Source: Tachypleus tridentatus | Lineage: Eukaryota; Arthropoda; Merostomata; Xiphosura; Limulidae | Length of the DNA: 64,000 nt | Reading direction: 5' to 3' | NCBI RefSeq assembly: GCF_004210375.1 | Contig: NC_134834.1 | Span: 161,591,290 to 161,655,289, forward strand | In this document: piece after piece, positions 36,801 to 51,800 of the stretch | Numbering within the stretch: the first letter of the stretch is position 1 | Layout of the letters: every line of letters begins with the position of its first letter | Made by a program: the position numbers and the translations under genes | Notes under the pieces: model-generated | Seen by the model: only the letters and a program-made list of their open reading frames with translations | What the model was told of the DNA's origin: nothing | Databases searched by the model: none

Positions 36801-39800
36801 AGGTCTCTGTGCACTTAAATATTTTTTTTAATTGCATTTACACTTTGTATTGTATAAGTATTGTTTGTTATGTGTATATTAACCATTCAAAGAATATTGT
36901 AATTCCATTATATTATTCATTGGATTCTTTGAGGGTTTATTTATTATGTCGAGACTCTTAATGATTGTAAAGTTTATTATTATTGTGGGGTTATTGAGTA
37001 CTGAAATAGTGTGTTTAAACCTCTTTTTCCTTTTTACTTATTATCTGACTTACTTTATTAAAAATTAGAAAAAATTATTTAGTTTAAACTGTAACTGCTC
37101 CCCATATGAAATTTTAATTATTTCTAAAAGAAATAAAGAATTTTTAAAGACAAGAACAGGTTCACATATATGAAATAATTTAAAATAGTGTGAAACTGAT
37201 TTAAATAAGCCAACTTGTGTGACGATGCGACAAACATGGATCTCATTACATAAAAGTGGCCTTATTTAGTTAAACAAATGTAACATGGATTTCATTCCTT
37301 AGAATACTAGCTTATGATTCTTATTCAAAAACAAAAAAAAATTTTATCACCTGTAAAGTAAAAGTTTTTGAGTCCATCTATGTTTCTGAAAGTTGTATTT
37401 TTTATTTTTGTCATAATTTCAGACCGTGTGAGATGTGTTTAAATGTTCTGACTGCATGCTTGTTTTCCTGATAATCAGAATATTTACATTTATTTTCTAA
37501 GTTTAAAGCTTATGGATCAAATTTGTTTATAAATCTAACAAACAGTTGAAAAATTAAGAATAGTGAGTCTTTTTTCCTAGTTCATTTTAAACACTTGTTT
37601 CCCTAGTTATAACTAAAATGTTTGTCTTTTTTTTTATTGCATTTTACAGATGTTGCATGTGTGATGTTTAGGTGGTTGTGTTCTTTTTTTGTGTGTTTTA
37701 TAATTTTTTTTGCATGCTTATATTTTGTCTGCATGTATTAATGCATGAATAAAGATGTTGAAAAGGAGAAAGTCCACAACTCTCTGCTTCAAAATGTTGA
37801 GGGATTTCAACGTTCTGCTCTTCACCATACTCATCCTCAAGAGCGAGTCCGTCTTCCCAGTGCTGAAGGTACCACTCTTAAATTAAATCGCACTTCTAAA
37901 AATCTTGTGTATATCATTTTAAAAGTCAAAATTACAAAATGATATTAGAATAATTAATAGTGATATTTTTGGTTATAATATATAATTTGGATTCATTTCA
38001 TTAAATGATCTGGTTATTATTTCTTCTAGTCCTGGTAGGATGTTTTCTGCTTCAGTGTAATTCTTTAAACAACCATGGTGTTTTAATAGTCATTGAGTTA
38101 TGTCAGACTAATTTTAAATGAAAGTCAACCATCATATAACAATACTAGGGAATTGGTTATTAATAAGTAGCTAAAAGTCAACTGTTTCTGTTTTCTTTTG
38201 TAAAGTACATCTGGTGAGTTGCTTCCAGTCTCAGTGTTCTTTATGATTATCTGCCCTTGCTTCTTGAGAGTTCTTTTGTATTAAAATAACATTTAAGCTG
38301 CGAGTCATGAACATTAACTTATAAGTCTCATAATTATGGTAGAACCAATGGTTGTACATGATGAACCGTAGTTGAAGGTATCATTGCTTTGAAACACATG
38401 ACCAATGGATGTTTAAACAAGATTTATATGCTTCTAAATCTATGGGGTGATACTTATCATGTTTTGTTTTTATTATATACCAACTGAATATCCCATTGTA
38501 ATTAGTAGCACATCGTAGTGTCATTGTAACTATATGACACTAATCATATTATAATACACAACATCTATAAAAGAGACTATGTGTTTAAAATTTGGAGAAA
38601 AAATGTGACATGAAAGACATTTATTTTTATAAACTGTGATAGTAAATTTTTCCAAATCTTCCTCTGCTTTTAAATGTGAATTGAATATACAAATTCTTTA
38701 AGAAGTTTGTTGCATATATTTTAGTTATAAAATGTAATATTTTTGTTTATTCCATGAGTATTATAATTTTAAAATTACACAATTACTTCTCAATTTCTAA
38801 TTTCAGTATAATTACAATTAATGTAATTACATTTTCTTAAAAGATGAACTTAAACATTTATATGTTTTCAATTTAAATGTTCAAAGATGGCAAAGCATCA
38901 GAAACTAATAAGTATTTAAACTGTAACTTTAATGTATTATACTGTAATATATATATATAACATTTAAATACTCTTTTGTCTTTATTAATGAGCCAAAATG
39001 ATGAATTGTGGTACTGAATGAAAAACTACTTGAGCAGTGAATTGAGAGAAACAAAACATAGATCTAAAGTGTTGTTTTACACATTTATTATTTTGAATCT
39101 AGAGTAGGAAAATTAAAAGATGTGTGAAAAAAACTTATGCAATTAAGATGGTTTCTTTTTATCATTAATTTTAAGCTTTTGAAGTATATGCTTTGAGTTT
39201 GAAAACTATTGGGCCATTATTTTTTTTTTCATCAAGAATTATGTAAAAGATGCTCAAGAATTATCTTTATTAACTTTTTTCTGTAGCCCCAATTTCTCAG
39301 TATTGAATAATGGTTATTAAACAAGGTCATCTTTATTTTTGTTAGCATTTTAAATAATACATCGAAAAGGACTAAAATTGTGAAAAATATTTTTCAGCAG
39401 TTTGATTATTTTTATTAAAAACAATTTTCTTAACTTCATTAAAAGCTATGAATAACAGTATTTATGAAGTGCACATTTTTGTCTTAATTACAAAAAAAGG
39501 CTCTGAAAGTATTTCAGTATAATCATGCATATTATTATATTTTCTGTTTGTGTTGTTATGAATGCATTATTTTCTCAGTAAATAACTAAACTTGCTATAT
39601 ATACAATCTAAGACATAGCTCAAGAAAAAACTCAGCAGAGCATCGTGCATGGAGTGAGGAACTTCAAACGCAACTCATTAAAACGCACATCTACAGAAGA
39701 GAAAGTCATTCTCCCAAATGAAAGTGGTGAGAAGTTACGTCAACTGGTAACAATGCTTTGGTGATGGGGCTGATATAACTTGTGGTTTTGTGGTGGATTT

Positions 39801-42800
39801 GTTTATTGCACATATATACAGTAGTACCCCATTTAGCACTCAGGAAAGGTTCTCCAAATTTCAGCTCTAAATGAATCAACTCTAAAAAAAGTCATTTTAA
39901 AGTAACATATATGGAGATATGTAACTAAAGTCGTTGTTTCATAACTGTGAATGATGTACAAGTGCCTTATTAGTTACCTATAAATTTTACGTAAATTATT
40001 CACTGTAACATCATCATTTCTGGGAAAAAGCAAATTTTCATTAGCTTTCAATCTGGTTGGTTACAGAGCCATCAAATAGGAAATGGATCCTTCCTGCCAC
40101 ACTTTCTCTTTCAGAATTTGTCAATACATTTAGCTATTTCTAACATTTATGACTATATCAGTTATAACCAATGGACAGGCAAGATTTTCATCTATAAAAA
40201 TGATGTATTATATTACATTATGTTCTGTACAGAGATTTGTATATTGCTTCCAAAGGAAATATTTTTTCCCCATGGGAACAATGTTGTAATTATGTTTTAA
40301 CAGTTCATACTGCATCACTAGAAATGCTAGAAAAATTGTGATGGATATGGGACATTATCCACTTTTTGCATGCTAGTACTCTCATGTTATTTGTTGCATT
40401 ATTTATTATATGAAAATTACTTAGTGTACTACTACCTTTAGCATTCAGAGAATTATGGAGTTTCTTTATGTTTTCTCTCTCTTCTAAAAAACTCTCAAAG
40501 ACACAATGAATCAGTTTACAACAAGGTGATGCTACGTGGGGTCTTACTGTATGTGTGAATATGAAAAATGTGATTTTTTTTTTTTTTACTGTTTCATAAT
40601 AAATATAGACAGTGTAATCTTAGTCACTGAATTATTGTCTAATACTTAGCATTCAGTTAACTCTGTTGAAATGCCATTTCTAGGAACAATTTGAAAGCAA
40701 ATGATCTCAGAGATGATCCAAATCAATGATCTTTCCAATCAATTTTCAGTTCATCCTCACTAAAAATGTAATGTTAAGAGTTTCATTTTAGCTTCAAAAA
40801 CTCTTAGGCTTTTTTTCTTGTCCCCTTTTCTGAATAAAAATACTCAAAATATCAAGAAAAGTATGTAAAATATTTCAAAATGGAAAATAGTGAAATTTTC
40901 AGGGTAATGTTGAAAGTTGAGAATCACATTAGTCAGCTGCCATGTTGACATGTCACAAATCTTGCTTAATTAGAAGCTGATATGCACACATTGTAACATC
41001 TGTGTCACTTCCCATTCTCAGAAAGTTTTGCTGTTCTATCTTTTATGCCCCGCTAGTACAGCGGTATGTCTCCGGATTTACAATGCTAAAATCAGGGGTT
41101 CGATTCCCCTCGGTGGGCTGAGCAGATAGCCCGATGTGGCTTTGCTATAATAAGAACACACACTATCTTTTATACCTTGTTGATGAATTAAAATTTGTAA
41201 GGGTGTAATCCATGTAATACTAAAACATATATTGACAGCAACTTCTCAAGAAGTGGATGAAGGCAATGATAATTTTCCTGCTGCTCTTAAGCATGAAACT
41301 AAAATTAAATGGTAGACAATAAGTAACTTTTTCATTTTTAAAGAATACCCAAATTTTTTTTGTTTTTCATGAAATAGTGTGAAAGTGCACTGTTTATTCA
41401 ATTTACTGTGAACCAGATTATCAGATCACATGAAAATTTGAAAGAAAAAATGTAAATTTGTATGTTTTGTAGTTTAAGTATAAAATTTATTGTATAATGA
41501 ACAGGAATCTTTTGAGATATCCAGTATTTTTATAAAGTGAATCCAGGTTAAAATTTATTCCACAGTATAAGATCACAAATCTTTTTAGATTTAGTATTTT
41601 AGCCAAGTAAAGTTTAAACTAATTAATACATTAACCTTCAATTATAAGGAAAACAAAAATATGAAATCCTATAACTCTAACACTTTTGAAAGATGGACTT
41701 TTTTTTTTACCAATGGCAAAATATTTTCTGAAAGTGCTCATATTACAAGGTTTCATATTTACTTCATCTTTAATTATGAAGCAGGGCATATAGATATCCA
41801 TGTTGTAAGATTGTAAATGATACACAAAATATGGAAACTTGTTAGAAATTTTTAAGCAGTTTATGATATTTTTCTATTTTGATAAATATCAAATTTATTT
41901 ATTGCACATATTTTCTCTTTTTGAGGTCATGTGCACATCTGAATGATCAATATTTTTAAAGGTATTATGACACATTTTCTTAAATGGACATGTAATTATT
42001 CAGTGATGCATATTTGTTCATCTCCAGATGGCCACATGGACTCATACCTCCATAATTGATATGATTTGAGTTATAGATTAGAAGAGCTTAGCCCAGCCAA
42101 AGTACATGCCATATTTTTTCTCTCAAGTGATGTGGAAATAAACTTTCTGAGATAAATGTACTTTATGCATAGTAAATAAAGTTGTTGAGACACACACCTG
42201 AATTAAGATACAAATACAATAGTAGATAAATCAATGCTTAATCATGCAAATAAAGAACATGTGAAGTTTTTAAAGAACTTTCTGAATGCACTTATAAAAT
42301 CCTATGTGCAGAGTTTTTCAAAAATATTAATAAATATGCAGAAAGAGGTTTATAAATAGACATAAAAATGTAACTTATTCAGAGTCACTGGAGTATAATG
42401 TATCCTACTGTTGAGAGAATTCTTAAGAGCTCATTTCACCTTTTTTCCCCCCTACATTGATTACTGAACTATATTTTCAAATATTAATTAAGAGTAATTT
42501 CCTCATCTATTCTTTTATGAAAATGAAATGTCATATATATTGCTTTTGATACATTTATGGTTGCTTAGCAAACTTATAAATGTCACTGTTGTTTACCAAC
42601 TGAAGCTACCAAACACCATACATCATGTTTACTTCATTAAGATATTTAAGCATTTTCACAGAGAAATGTTTAAGGTTAAATTAAACATTAATATTTGTTT
42701 TAAAACCTTCACAGTAAAAAATATATTAATGTTACCTCGTGTCAAGCATAAGTCCTTTGATAAGTATAGTTTATTTTCCCGGAATGCAAGAAAATAATAT

Positions 42801-45800
42801 CCTGTTCAACCCACAAGGTACAGGTTTGGGGAATTTACTGTTTGATAGTTGTGAGTCCTATCTTGGATTGGTTAATAAAATAACCTTTTCATCATTTTCA
42901 ATAAAAATTTAAACAGATCCAAATACTTTAGTGTACCATTTTTTTATTTAATATTGATAGTTATTCAGACTTAAACTAAATTCTAATTATCTTAAAACGT
43001 ATATTTACAAGTTTTTTAACCCATGTGCTTAGGTTATTTATATTTTAAGTTAAAATTTTAAAGAAACAAATTAATTGAGATTTTTTTGAGTAATATAAAG
43101 AAATTAATGATTATTACAAATTCTAGAGGACAACAGAAATGTGTAACTATTACATCAGAATCTTAATTACATAACACTTCTGGTATGGATGAAGTTCAGT
43201 AATAACTAAAGAGGCTGGAAAGACATGTTCAAAACATGGCTTCTATATTATATAATCATACAAAATGTATTCCCTTAATAATGTAGATTTAAAACAAGAG
43301 AGAGTACACCATAATCTGGTGACTGGTGTGGAAAACTTTGATAAATCAAGTCTCCACCATGCCAAGACAACAGAGAAAACTGCTTTACCAAATTCAGAAG
43401 GTAGAGTGACACAGTTAGAGCTGTGTTTCTTGTTAACTGCTTGTTGCTTGAACCTTCATCTTGTGTCTTGTCAAAATTGTTGCTGGTTACTGATGTTTGT
43501 AATCCATATCTACACCCTTTCAAAATATTTTGTTGATGTTCAAGGCTTGTGTAGTGAAGTATATAAATGATTTGTAAAAAACTTAATTTTAACTGAGGCT
43601 GTGAAAGAAAGACAGAGTACTTGATATTGCATATTATGGAAGTTACAAGTATTTAAATTAGTTTGGTGAAATAAGGTAATATATGTTTCTTGTAAACTAA
43701 TGATTCACATATTAGTGAGCCACATGTCTCACTTCTGTAAACTGTATAAGTATTACAACTTACACTGTTAGAATTCAGAAATCTTGTAAAAATGTTACTT
43801 TTTTCTTTCAGAAAATGTATTTTATACTGTTTTTATCTCCTTCTGATAGAACAGGAATACAAGTTTTTACCTTGACCTCTTGTAAATATTTATGTGGGAA
43901 AGAAAATGATGAATGAATAAACTTAGTTCATCAGCAGTAACAGAAGAGATTTTAGAGGAATGCTAAATTAAAACAATGTGCAATCCCTGTGTAGCATGAC
44001 TTTTTGGAAATCTGTAATGTCCTCTGAATATTTGTCTCTGTGCATGTATATATATATATACATTTTGTTTTTACCTGAGAAAATAATATTCTACTGCTTT
44101 GTGTCTTGGTATCTCTGAGATTTGTTTGTTTGTTTTTTGAGAATGCTGCAGATATTAAACACTGATTTTTAATATTACAATTCTACAAGCTTACCACTGA
44201 ATCTGTGTAAGAATTTTATGTTAATAATTCTGTGCCAGAGTTAACAATGTATTTTAAATATATGTTTATTTATCATTTATAAGTTCATACATAATATTTT
44301 GTGTGTGAAGATTCTCAGTATCAAGCTTTGAGTAGACATAAGTAATAAATTCTGTTTAGCATTTAACCACAAATTAATCTTTTTTTTTCTTTCTTTCAGA
44401 TTTGTGAATTTTTTTTAATATAACAGTTTTCCAAAGTACGATATCACTTGATTTCTGGTGTTGGTAGTTAAAATAATTTTAAGCTTCGTAATTGTGTTTT
44501 GTTTTTGGACTTTAGTATATAAAATCAATTACCTGTGGCTTACTTTTATTTTGGAAGCCATGAAACATTGCCTTAAAACTTAACTCTCTCTTTCTATATA
44601 TATATTTTACAGAATATAACTAAGACTCTGAAAACACTTGTCAGTTACACAGAAAGTGTTATTTTTGCAAAGGTGTGAAAAAGGTGCTGTCTGAGAACTA
44701 TAAAACAAGCTACTTTTCAGAACCTGAGAAGTGTAGGGTTATTCTTTTGGAATGCAGTTTGCTTCACTGACTTGATTAGAAAGAAATTTGTATAGATACT
44801 AGATTTTCTGAAAACCCACTTGTAAGCTAACTAACTACATTCATTTACACAGTATCTATATTATTAGATAGATATTGGGATCTGATCATATGTGCTTAAT
44901 GCTATAAATCACAACACAATGAAACCAGTTAGAATAAATCGAATCATCAGCTGGATGGTGCTTTCATTGTTAATAATATTTATGTGTAATACCAATAACA
45001 TCTCCTGAAGTTTAGCTTCTTTAGGAAATTTAGGTAAGTTCTACTTCCATATGCCAATCTACCAGTGCAAAATAATTTTCATAATTCTGAAAATTAATCT
45101 AACATTTGGTCAAAACTTTTGTACTGGAATCATAATATATATTATGAATATAAAGATGTATAATAAAACTTAGCTGTAAAGAAAAATTATTAAAATGTAT
45201 ATGTGAAAGTAAAATTAAATGAAAGTAACTGATTTTCTCTTCTTTTAAATTGTGTAATATGATTCAAACTAGTCATCACATTATGAGCATAGCTGATGAA
45301 TATAAACCTTCAAAAATATTTTTCTTTGATTTTAAGGTGGTGATGTTTAAATCATTATTTTAAGGGTTGGCAGAGGATCATCTTTAATTCATAACTTCAT
45401 CTTCACATTCAAGATGTAAGAATACATGTTAGACCAGTGTGTTTCAACACAAACAATAACAATAAATATGCTTCCTTCTATCTACTGATTTCCAACTGCA
45501 TTTAAGGTTATTAAACATTACATTCATAATAACTAGCAAATAAGTTATATAAAATATTTTGTTTATGTAACTACTTTATTTCAGCCAAATGTGTAGTCAT
45601 AAGCATGACTTTCAGTTAGTAAAGTTACAGACAATACATAAATTCTATAAAAGGAAGAAATTTGTTTGTAAAAGAGGCTATTCTTGACACAGTTTATCAA
45701 CTTAGTTTGAGCTGTTTATCAGTTATATATATTTTTAAAATTAAATAAAGAGGTAGTTAGTATTGCAAAATTATCCCATATTTTTTTTAAAATTCATATT

Positions 45801-48800
45801 TTATTAGTTCTAAGTAATATTATTTCTCTCAATGAAGTCAAAAAATTTTACGAATATTTATTCTTCTGGTTCTTCTGGAAGTAAATCAATACTTCCTTCA
45901 ATACATTTTAGTAGTGGATTAATCAGTACTACACATTTCTCTTAAAAACTAATATGTTGAAACAACAGCCTAATTATCAGCAACACATTGTGAGTTTTTA
46001 AAAAATCACTATAGGTCAAAAATACAATGTATTCTTTCAATGAAAAAAAAAATGGAAGTCACATTGATTATTAGGTAGGTAAGGTATGATAAGCAAAGAA
46101 AAAACAAAGTATATACAGTTGACAGTTTATGCATATACCATGTTATATATCACATTTGTTTAATGTTTTCTTTGTACTAATGTAGATGTGAAACAAGAGA
46201 AGGTACACCAGAGCCTGGTAACTGGTGTGGAGCAGTTTGATAAATCGACTCTTCAACATGCTGAAACGGAAGAAAAAGTTGTTTTGCCTAACTCACAAGG
46301 TATTGTTACACAGCTACAGTTTTGTAGTTCTTGTTGCATAGATGTTTGGTCCAGTGTTGCTTCAATTGTCTGTGATTAATTTTATGCAACAGTTAGTGAA
46401 ATTTAAGAAAGGCACATTAAATCCTGTAAGTGATTAAAGTAAACACTTTCAATCATACTTGAATTCTGATGGCTATTTGTGTATATAAGCAATTATACAA
46501 CAGGGAAAACTCCTAAGTCATTACAAGTAACTTGTTGGTGAAGATGTGTTTGAATCTCACTTTATCTGGTATGCATAACGGTTTGAAACCTATTAATATT
46601 TGCTTTGAGAAACTATGCATTTGAAAAGTACCACTGATAATGAAATGTATAGGTTTCAACTTCACTTTCTGTATGGTTACCATAGAAAGGGGCTGAAATT
46701 TGTATTTTGTTTTATTATTATTTCAAATGCTTATTATAAACTGGAATATGATTTACCACTGGTAATGACTGACAAATCAAATTATTATTATTATTACATG
46801 CATATTTTATAAGGCACATTCTGATTTGTTTGTTGTACACTAATGTTTTAAATTATTTTCCTGTGTTGTTGACTAATGTGTGTTTAAAACAATTCTCTAA
46901 TTAGTAAATAGGTGTATGTGAAATTATTGTCTATTTAGTTACACAGGATATGTTAAAAACTCTGCTGTTGTTTGGTTGTTAACTGTATAGTTTTCAATCA
47001 TACACTGTCTGATTTCTGTGACTGTTTTCCTAAAAATTATATGGTTTTGATTTGAACCACTTTGTGATTAGTACAGATGTAAGACCAAACGTCTGGTTAA
47101 CAAGATTGTGAGTCTGAATCCCACATCCTGTCTGATTAACAATGATGTGGTTTCTAGCTCTTCTACTTTTATTTAGCAAGCACATATATGTTTTAATTGT
47201 CCAACTTTCTACTAAGCAGAAATCTGTGTTTGGAATCTAATGTTTGCATATCAAAATATGGTTTGAATAATAATATTATATGATTCATGGAATATTGAAT
47301 TAAGTTCTTCATCTGTTTGTTTAAAAGAATGATATAATTTTTTAAATTGCACTACCATCTAATCAACAAGAACATTTGTTTCAAATCTAAGACTGTCAGC
47401 TTATTGTATGGTTTGAATCTTGTTTCAATTGTCTAATTAGTCAAAATTTGTTAGAAACATATTGTTGCTTGTTTAGCAAGAGTAGGTTTGAATTTCTTGC
47501 AGTGGTATGTATCTATATTTGTTTTTTATTGTCACTTTGTGATTCATGTGAATAAATATACAAGGCATGACCATGCATCTTGGCAATCGCCTTGCAGCAT
47601 AGTCTCCATTGCAAAAAACTGCCATAAGGTTATCATATTTAAATCACAACTTCCTCAAGCTTTTGATTATTCACCTAATGTGTGCAAAGATAACAGTTTT
47701 ATAGTATTAATGTTAACAGTGTAATCATTACACAATATCACATTACTTGGACTAACATGATTGGTATGTTATGTGGATTAGCATGAAAACACTGTTCTTT
47801 CACCAGTTGCCTGATGTTCAATGGTTGAACTGATATGTCATGAATGCAATTTGTATACATGAGATTTATGTCATTTTTTCAGCTGAAGTTCCTTCTTGAT
47901 TATGTATAGTACTGCTGTCTGGGGCATGTGGACATCTTTTACCATTGGCCTTTGTATCTGTTGGAAAGAACTGTTACATATCTTTTCTTAAAGCAGTACT
48001 TTATTTTAGGATTACACTATTTATAAATGCTAAAATTTAATTTGGAAGTATCATCCAAACACGAAATCATATTGGTTGTGGTTGTCATGTGATTTGCTAA
48101 CTGACATATGCACAATTATTTTTAACATAAAATACTGAACCCTGTTATCTTAAAAGTAGTCAGCTTTCTTAATGAGTTAAGAAATTGAATTATTACAATC
48201 TCTATATGTACCTCTTACATATTTTTATGACTTGTTTGTTGCACAGCAATAATGTTTTATAAATTCTGACAAGTATTTTTTGTTTTTTTTAACTTAATTG
48301 TGATAATATTAAACATTTTGTTTTTAATAAAAGATAAATATAAATAGAACTTTTTATTGCCTGTGCAATTAAATGACTTGTAGAAATGTGTTTATTATTC
48401 AATGTAAATGCCAAATATAGTAAATAACATTAGCCAGAAACAATTTTCATTAAGTGTTTAAGCTTATTACATATATGCTTCAACACCCAGCACACTGAAA
48501 AATTTGTGTTTTTTTTGCTGTTAGTGTGTTTCAAAGTCATCATTATATAGATTTTCAGAGCTTTAACAGAATAACATTTTGGGCAATTAGTTATTATATA
48601 GATTTTCATAACTTTAATGAAATGACATTATTCGCCTTTAATTATTTAGTATATTTAGCAATTTATTTTAAATATCAAATTTAAAGATCTAGTAGTGTGT
48701 TAAGACAAGATAAATAAGAGATATAAAACACTTGGTTGTGAGATAATCTTGCTGTGATTGTTATCAAGAAATTCTTGGCCTCAACTATCATGGAATTTGT

Positions 48801-51800
48801 TTGTCAAGTTCTACATTAAAAATACAAAAAACTTATTTCAACAGGCCAATTCTGTTATTCTCTGCCCTTTGAGAATGACAAATGTTAAAACTAGTCAGGT
48901 TTTGTATGTTTTGTTAATTTTTAACAATTTCTGCATTATTATTGTTTTAACTTGCACAAAATACGTCTTCCTTAAATAGTTGTAAACCGAGTCTCAAATT
49001 CTGTCTGAGGTCACATTCAAGGCATGCCTTTATATCTCTATTCCACTATATTGGAGTACATTTGGTGTGTGTTTTTTCCCACCAGTTAAGAGAATGTAAG
49101 TTATTGGTAAAATATACCATTTGTACAACACATTTACAGCTCAGTGGTTGATACAATGTTTAATATGATAGATTCATAGTTAAGAATTAGTGTGAGTGGT
49201 ACTTTCAGTTCATAACTTATTGTTGTGTGTGTTCTACATGAATATTAGGACTTTATGTTGCAGCACCACCTGGAGACCAAAACCCAAATTCTGATCAAGG
49301 AAGTATGATGGTTGCTTTAGCATACACAGGCTTTAAAAGTGATAGTTAGAGGTTATTCCAGCTTTATGCACATAAACCACAAGATATTTTTGTTTTCTTC
49401 ATTCCTTGAAAAACAAAGGTTTCTATCAATGTATGAAGTGTGGACCAAGTTCACATAACCCGAAGGTTATTAAATGTGCTAATATCACTAAATTTCTTTT
49501 CTAAAGGCTTGGTGCTGCCATCTAAACATACTAAATAACTAGGGTAACATTACATTACTTCCTTGTAAATAAATTTCAATAAGCTTTTGCTTATTTTAAT
49601 AAAAAAATGCACTGTGATATCAATCCCAGATTTTAATGTTTAATTACAATCAGAATATTGTTAAACTTTCTAGCCTAAACTTCTGTTTGTCATCTTTTCT
49701 AAAAGAATTAGGGGAGTTACTAAATGATAAATTGGGGCCATTTTAGCAAATATGAGCATAGCAAGGAAGCAACGTGGTGAAAATATGGCACAAATTAATC
49801 TAATCATACCAAACATAAACTGTTTTAGCATGAGTATGATGAATGTCAAATAGCTTTATTATCATTTATTTCTACATCTTAACTTGCAGAAATTGAACAA
49901 GAGAAGGGTCAGCAGAAGCTTCTAGAAGGAATCAAAAGCTTTGATACTACAAAGATGAAACACAGTGAAGTGACAGTGAAAAATCCTTTACCTACCAAGG
50001 ATGGTAAGAGAAATAGCTTCAGTATCTTTAGATCAAGGAAAATGTGATTTAATAAAACAATAATAAAAAATGTAGGTAAACATGCTAAATACTCTTTCAA
50101 ATTAAAATCAGTCTGAAGAATGTTAAAACAAATTGAAAGTGCATTCTGAGTTTCATTTAATATTATTATATGTATCAAATAAAATTAGTATTCTTGTAAG
50201 GCAAATGTAGGCAGTGTATGTAATATCAATCCTGAGTTTTGTATGACTAACTGATTTGGGCTCGGTATTAAGTCTTTCATCATGGCTGATGAAGAACTCA
50301 GCATAAAGCCAAAACACAAATTGCTAGAACTCCAAAGCAAAATTAGTATTACAAAACAAAGGCTATTCACCCATTTAGAGAGAATACTCATTTTTACAAA
50401 GCAATTTAAAACTATTTTATATATTTTTCTTGTAGTGGCTGTTTTCACATTTCATTTTTACATTAACGGTAATTTGAATGGAGATTTCAAGTTTATTATA
50501 CTTTTTAACAAGAACTTTCAAATACCTTCACTATTATCTTTTCTCCACACATAACAATTTACTATAAATAAATGCACTTTTGTTTTGATAATACTTAGGT
50601 TGTAGCACTAGCCATATGTATGAAATAATCAAAACAACTCATCTTACTATTTATTCTTATATGGTACATTACCTTCTCTCACATAAATAGCTATTTCTGT
50701 TCATTGCTGCTTTCAATATACCAAAATATTTTGTGCATGCCACAAATCTTGAAACTCTCACCCTTCTGGAATGAGTGATTCTAAAATGTCTTGCATGTAA
50801 AGTATCATGTGAGAACCTCCACCAATAAAGGCATGACATACTCTCTTGATGCATCGGATTCTTTCTATTGACTTCTACCAAACTATGACTTCTTGTTTGA
50901 CAGTACGTGTGTTACATGTTTAGTTTGTGCTCCCTTCAAGTGTTTATAATTTTTTGCATATTTTTGTTCCGTTTTTCAATAACTTTACTCTTTATTATAA
51001 AGTGGTGATATTTGTAACTTCAGTTATTCCATAATGGAATTATTTTTTTATTTCTACTTGGTTATGGAACGTATTACTTCATTACAAAAACTTTGTTTAT
51101 TTCTGCCAACACATTTGTGTTTGGTTATTCATTTTGCATCAGGAATTAATGTTACCACTTCACAGGTTGTGTGTTCTATTAGTACATTTACACAGATTTT
51201 GGGTCACAGTACTCCACAAGAAGATTTTTGGCTTTACTTCATTGAGAGAATGATCTTCCAGTGAACTGACTTTTGTCAGACCTCACCTCAAGTTTGGAGG
51301 TCCACACATTTGAAAGACAATGTGATGACTTTGGAAAGATACAGTGTTCTTTTGTTATGGTTTTGAATCATTTTATTTCTATGGTGTTTGTTATTTTAGG
51401 ATTATTGGTATATCAATCATTAGTTTAACTAATTTTCAAACATCCTAGAACTAGTCAGTTTTCCTCTCCTCCTCCTGTTCCATTTTTTTTTTATGTTTTT
51501 TCCTTCCCTTATCCCTTTGGTTTGGATTGATTCAATTGGCATTTTATTCCTGTATTCACTTCCTGATATCTTCACTTTAGTCATGCACCTTACCTTTTCA
51601 CTGCATATCTATCCTGTTGTCCATTGTAAGTAATTATATGTACGTTGAACACTGGGTCTACATCTCATACATTCATTTCCCATTCACTACTTTGGGTAGC
51701 TGTTTCTTCCTTTTTGGCAGTACTGTCATCCACCTGTTGTCATTCTTCTCTCTTTCATCAGACTGTGATTGTGTAAGCTGCCTTTTAGTATATGTATACA

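Larger units (their letters stand above)
39727..43286 (+). other. Beta-thymosin intron between repeats 3 and 4
   Basis: AT-rich. It holds a SINE (41047-41162) and the candidate exon at 41239. A plus-strand frame at 42528-42797 has no motifs and looks random. Confidence 0.5.

Noticed and set aside
42528-42797. 89-residue open frame in a beta-thymosin intron
   Set aside because: No motif and typical AT-rich random composition.
50282-50554. Frame starting MADEEL as an extra beta-thymosin exon or separate gene
   Set aside because: No repeat motif and no acceptor before it; it drifts into hydrophobic random sequence.
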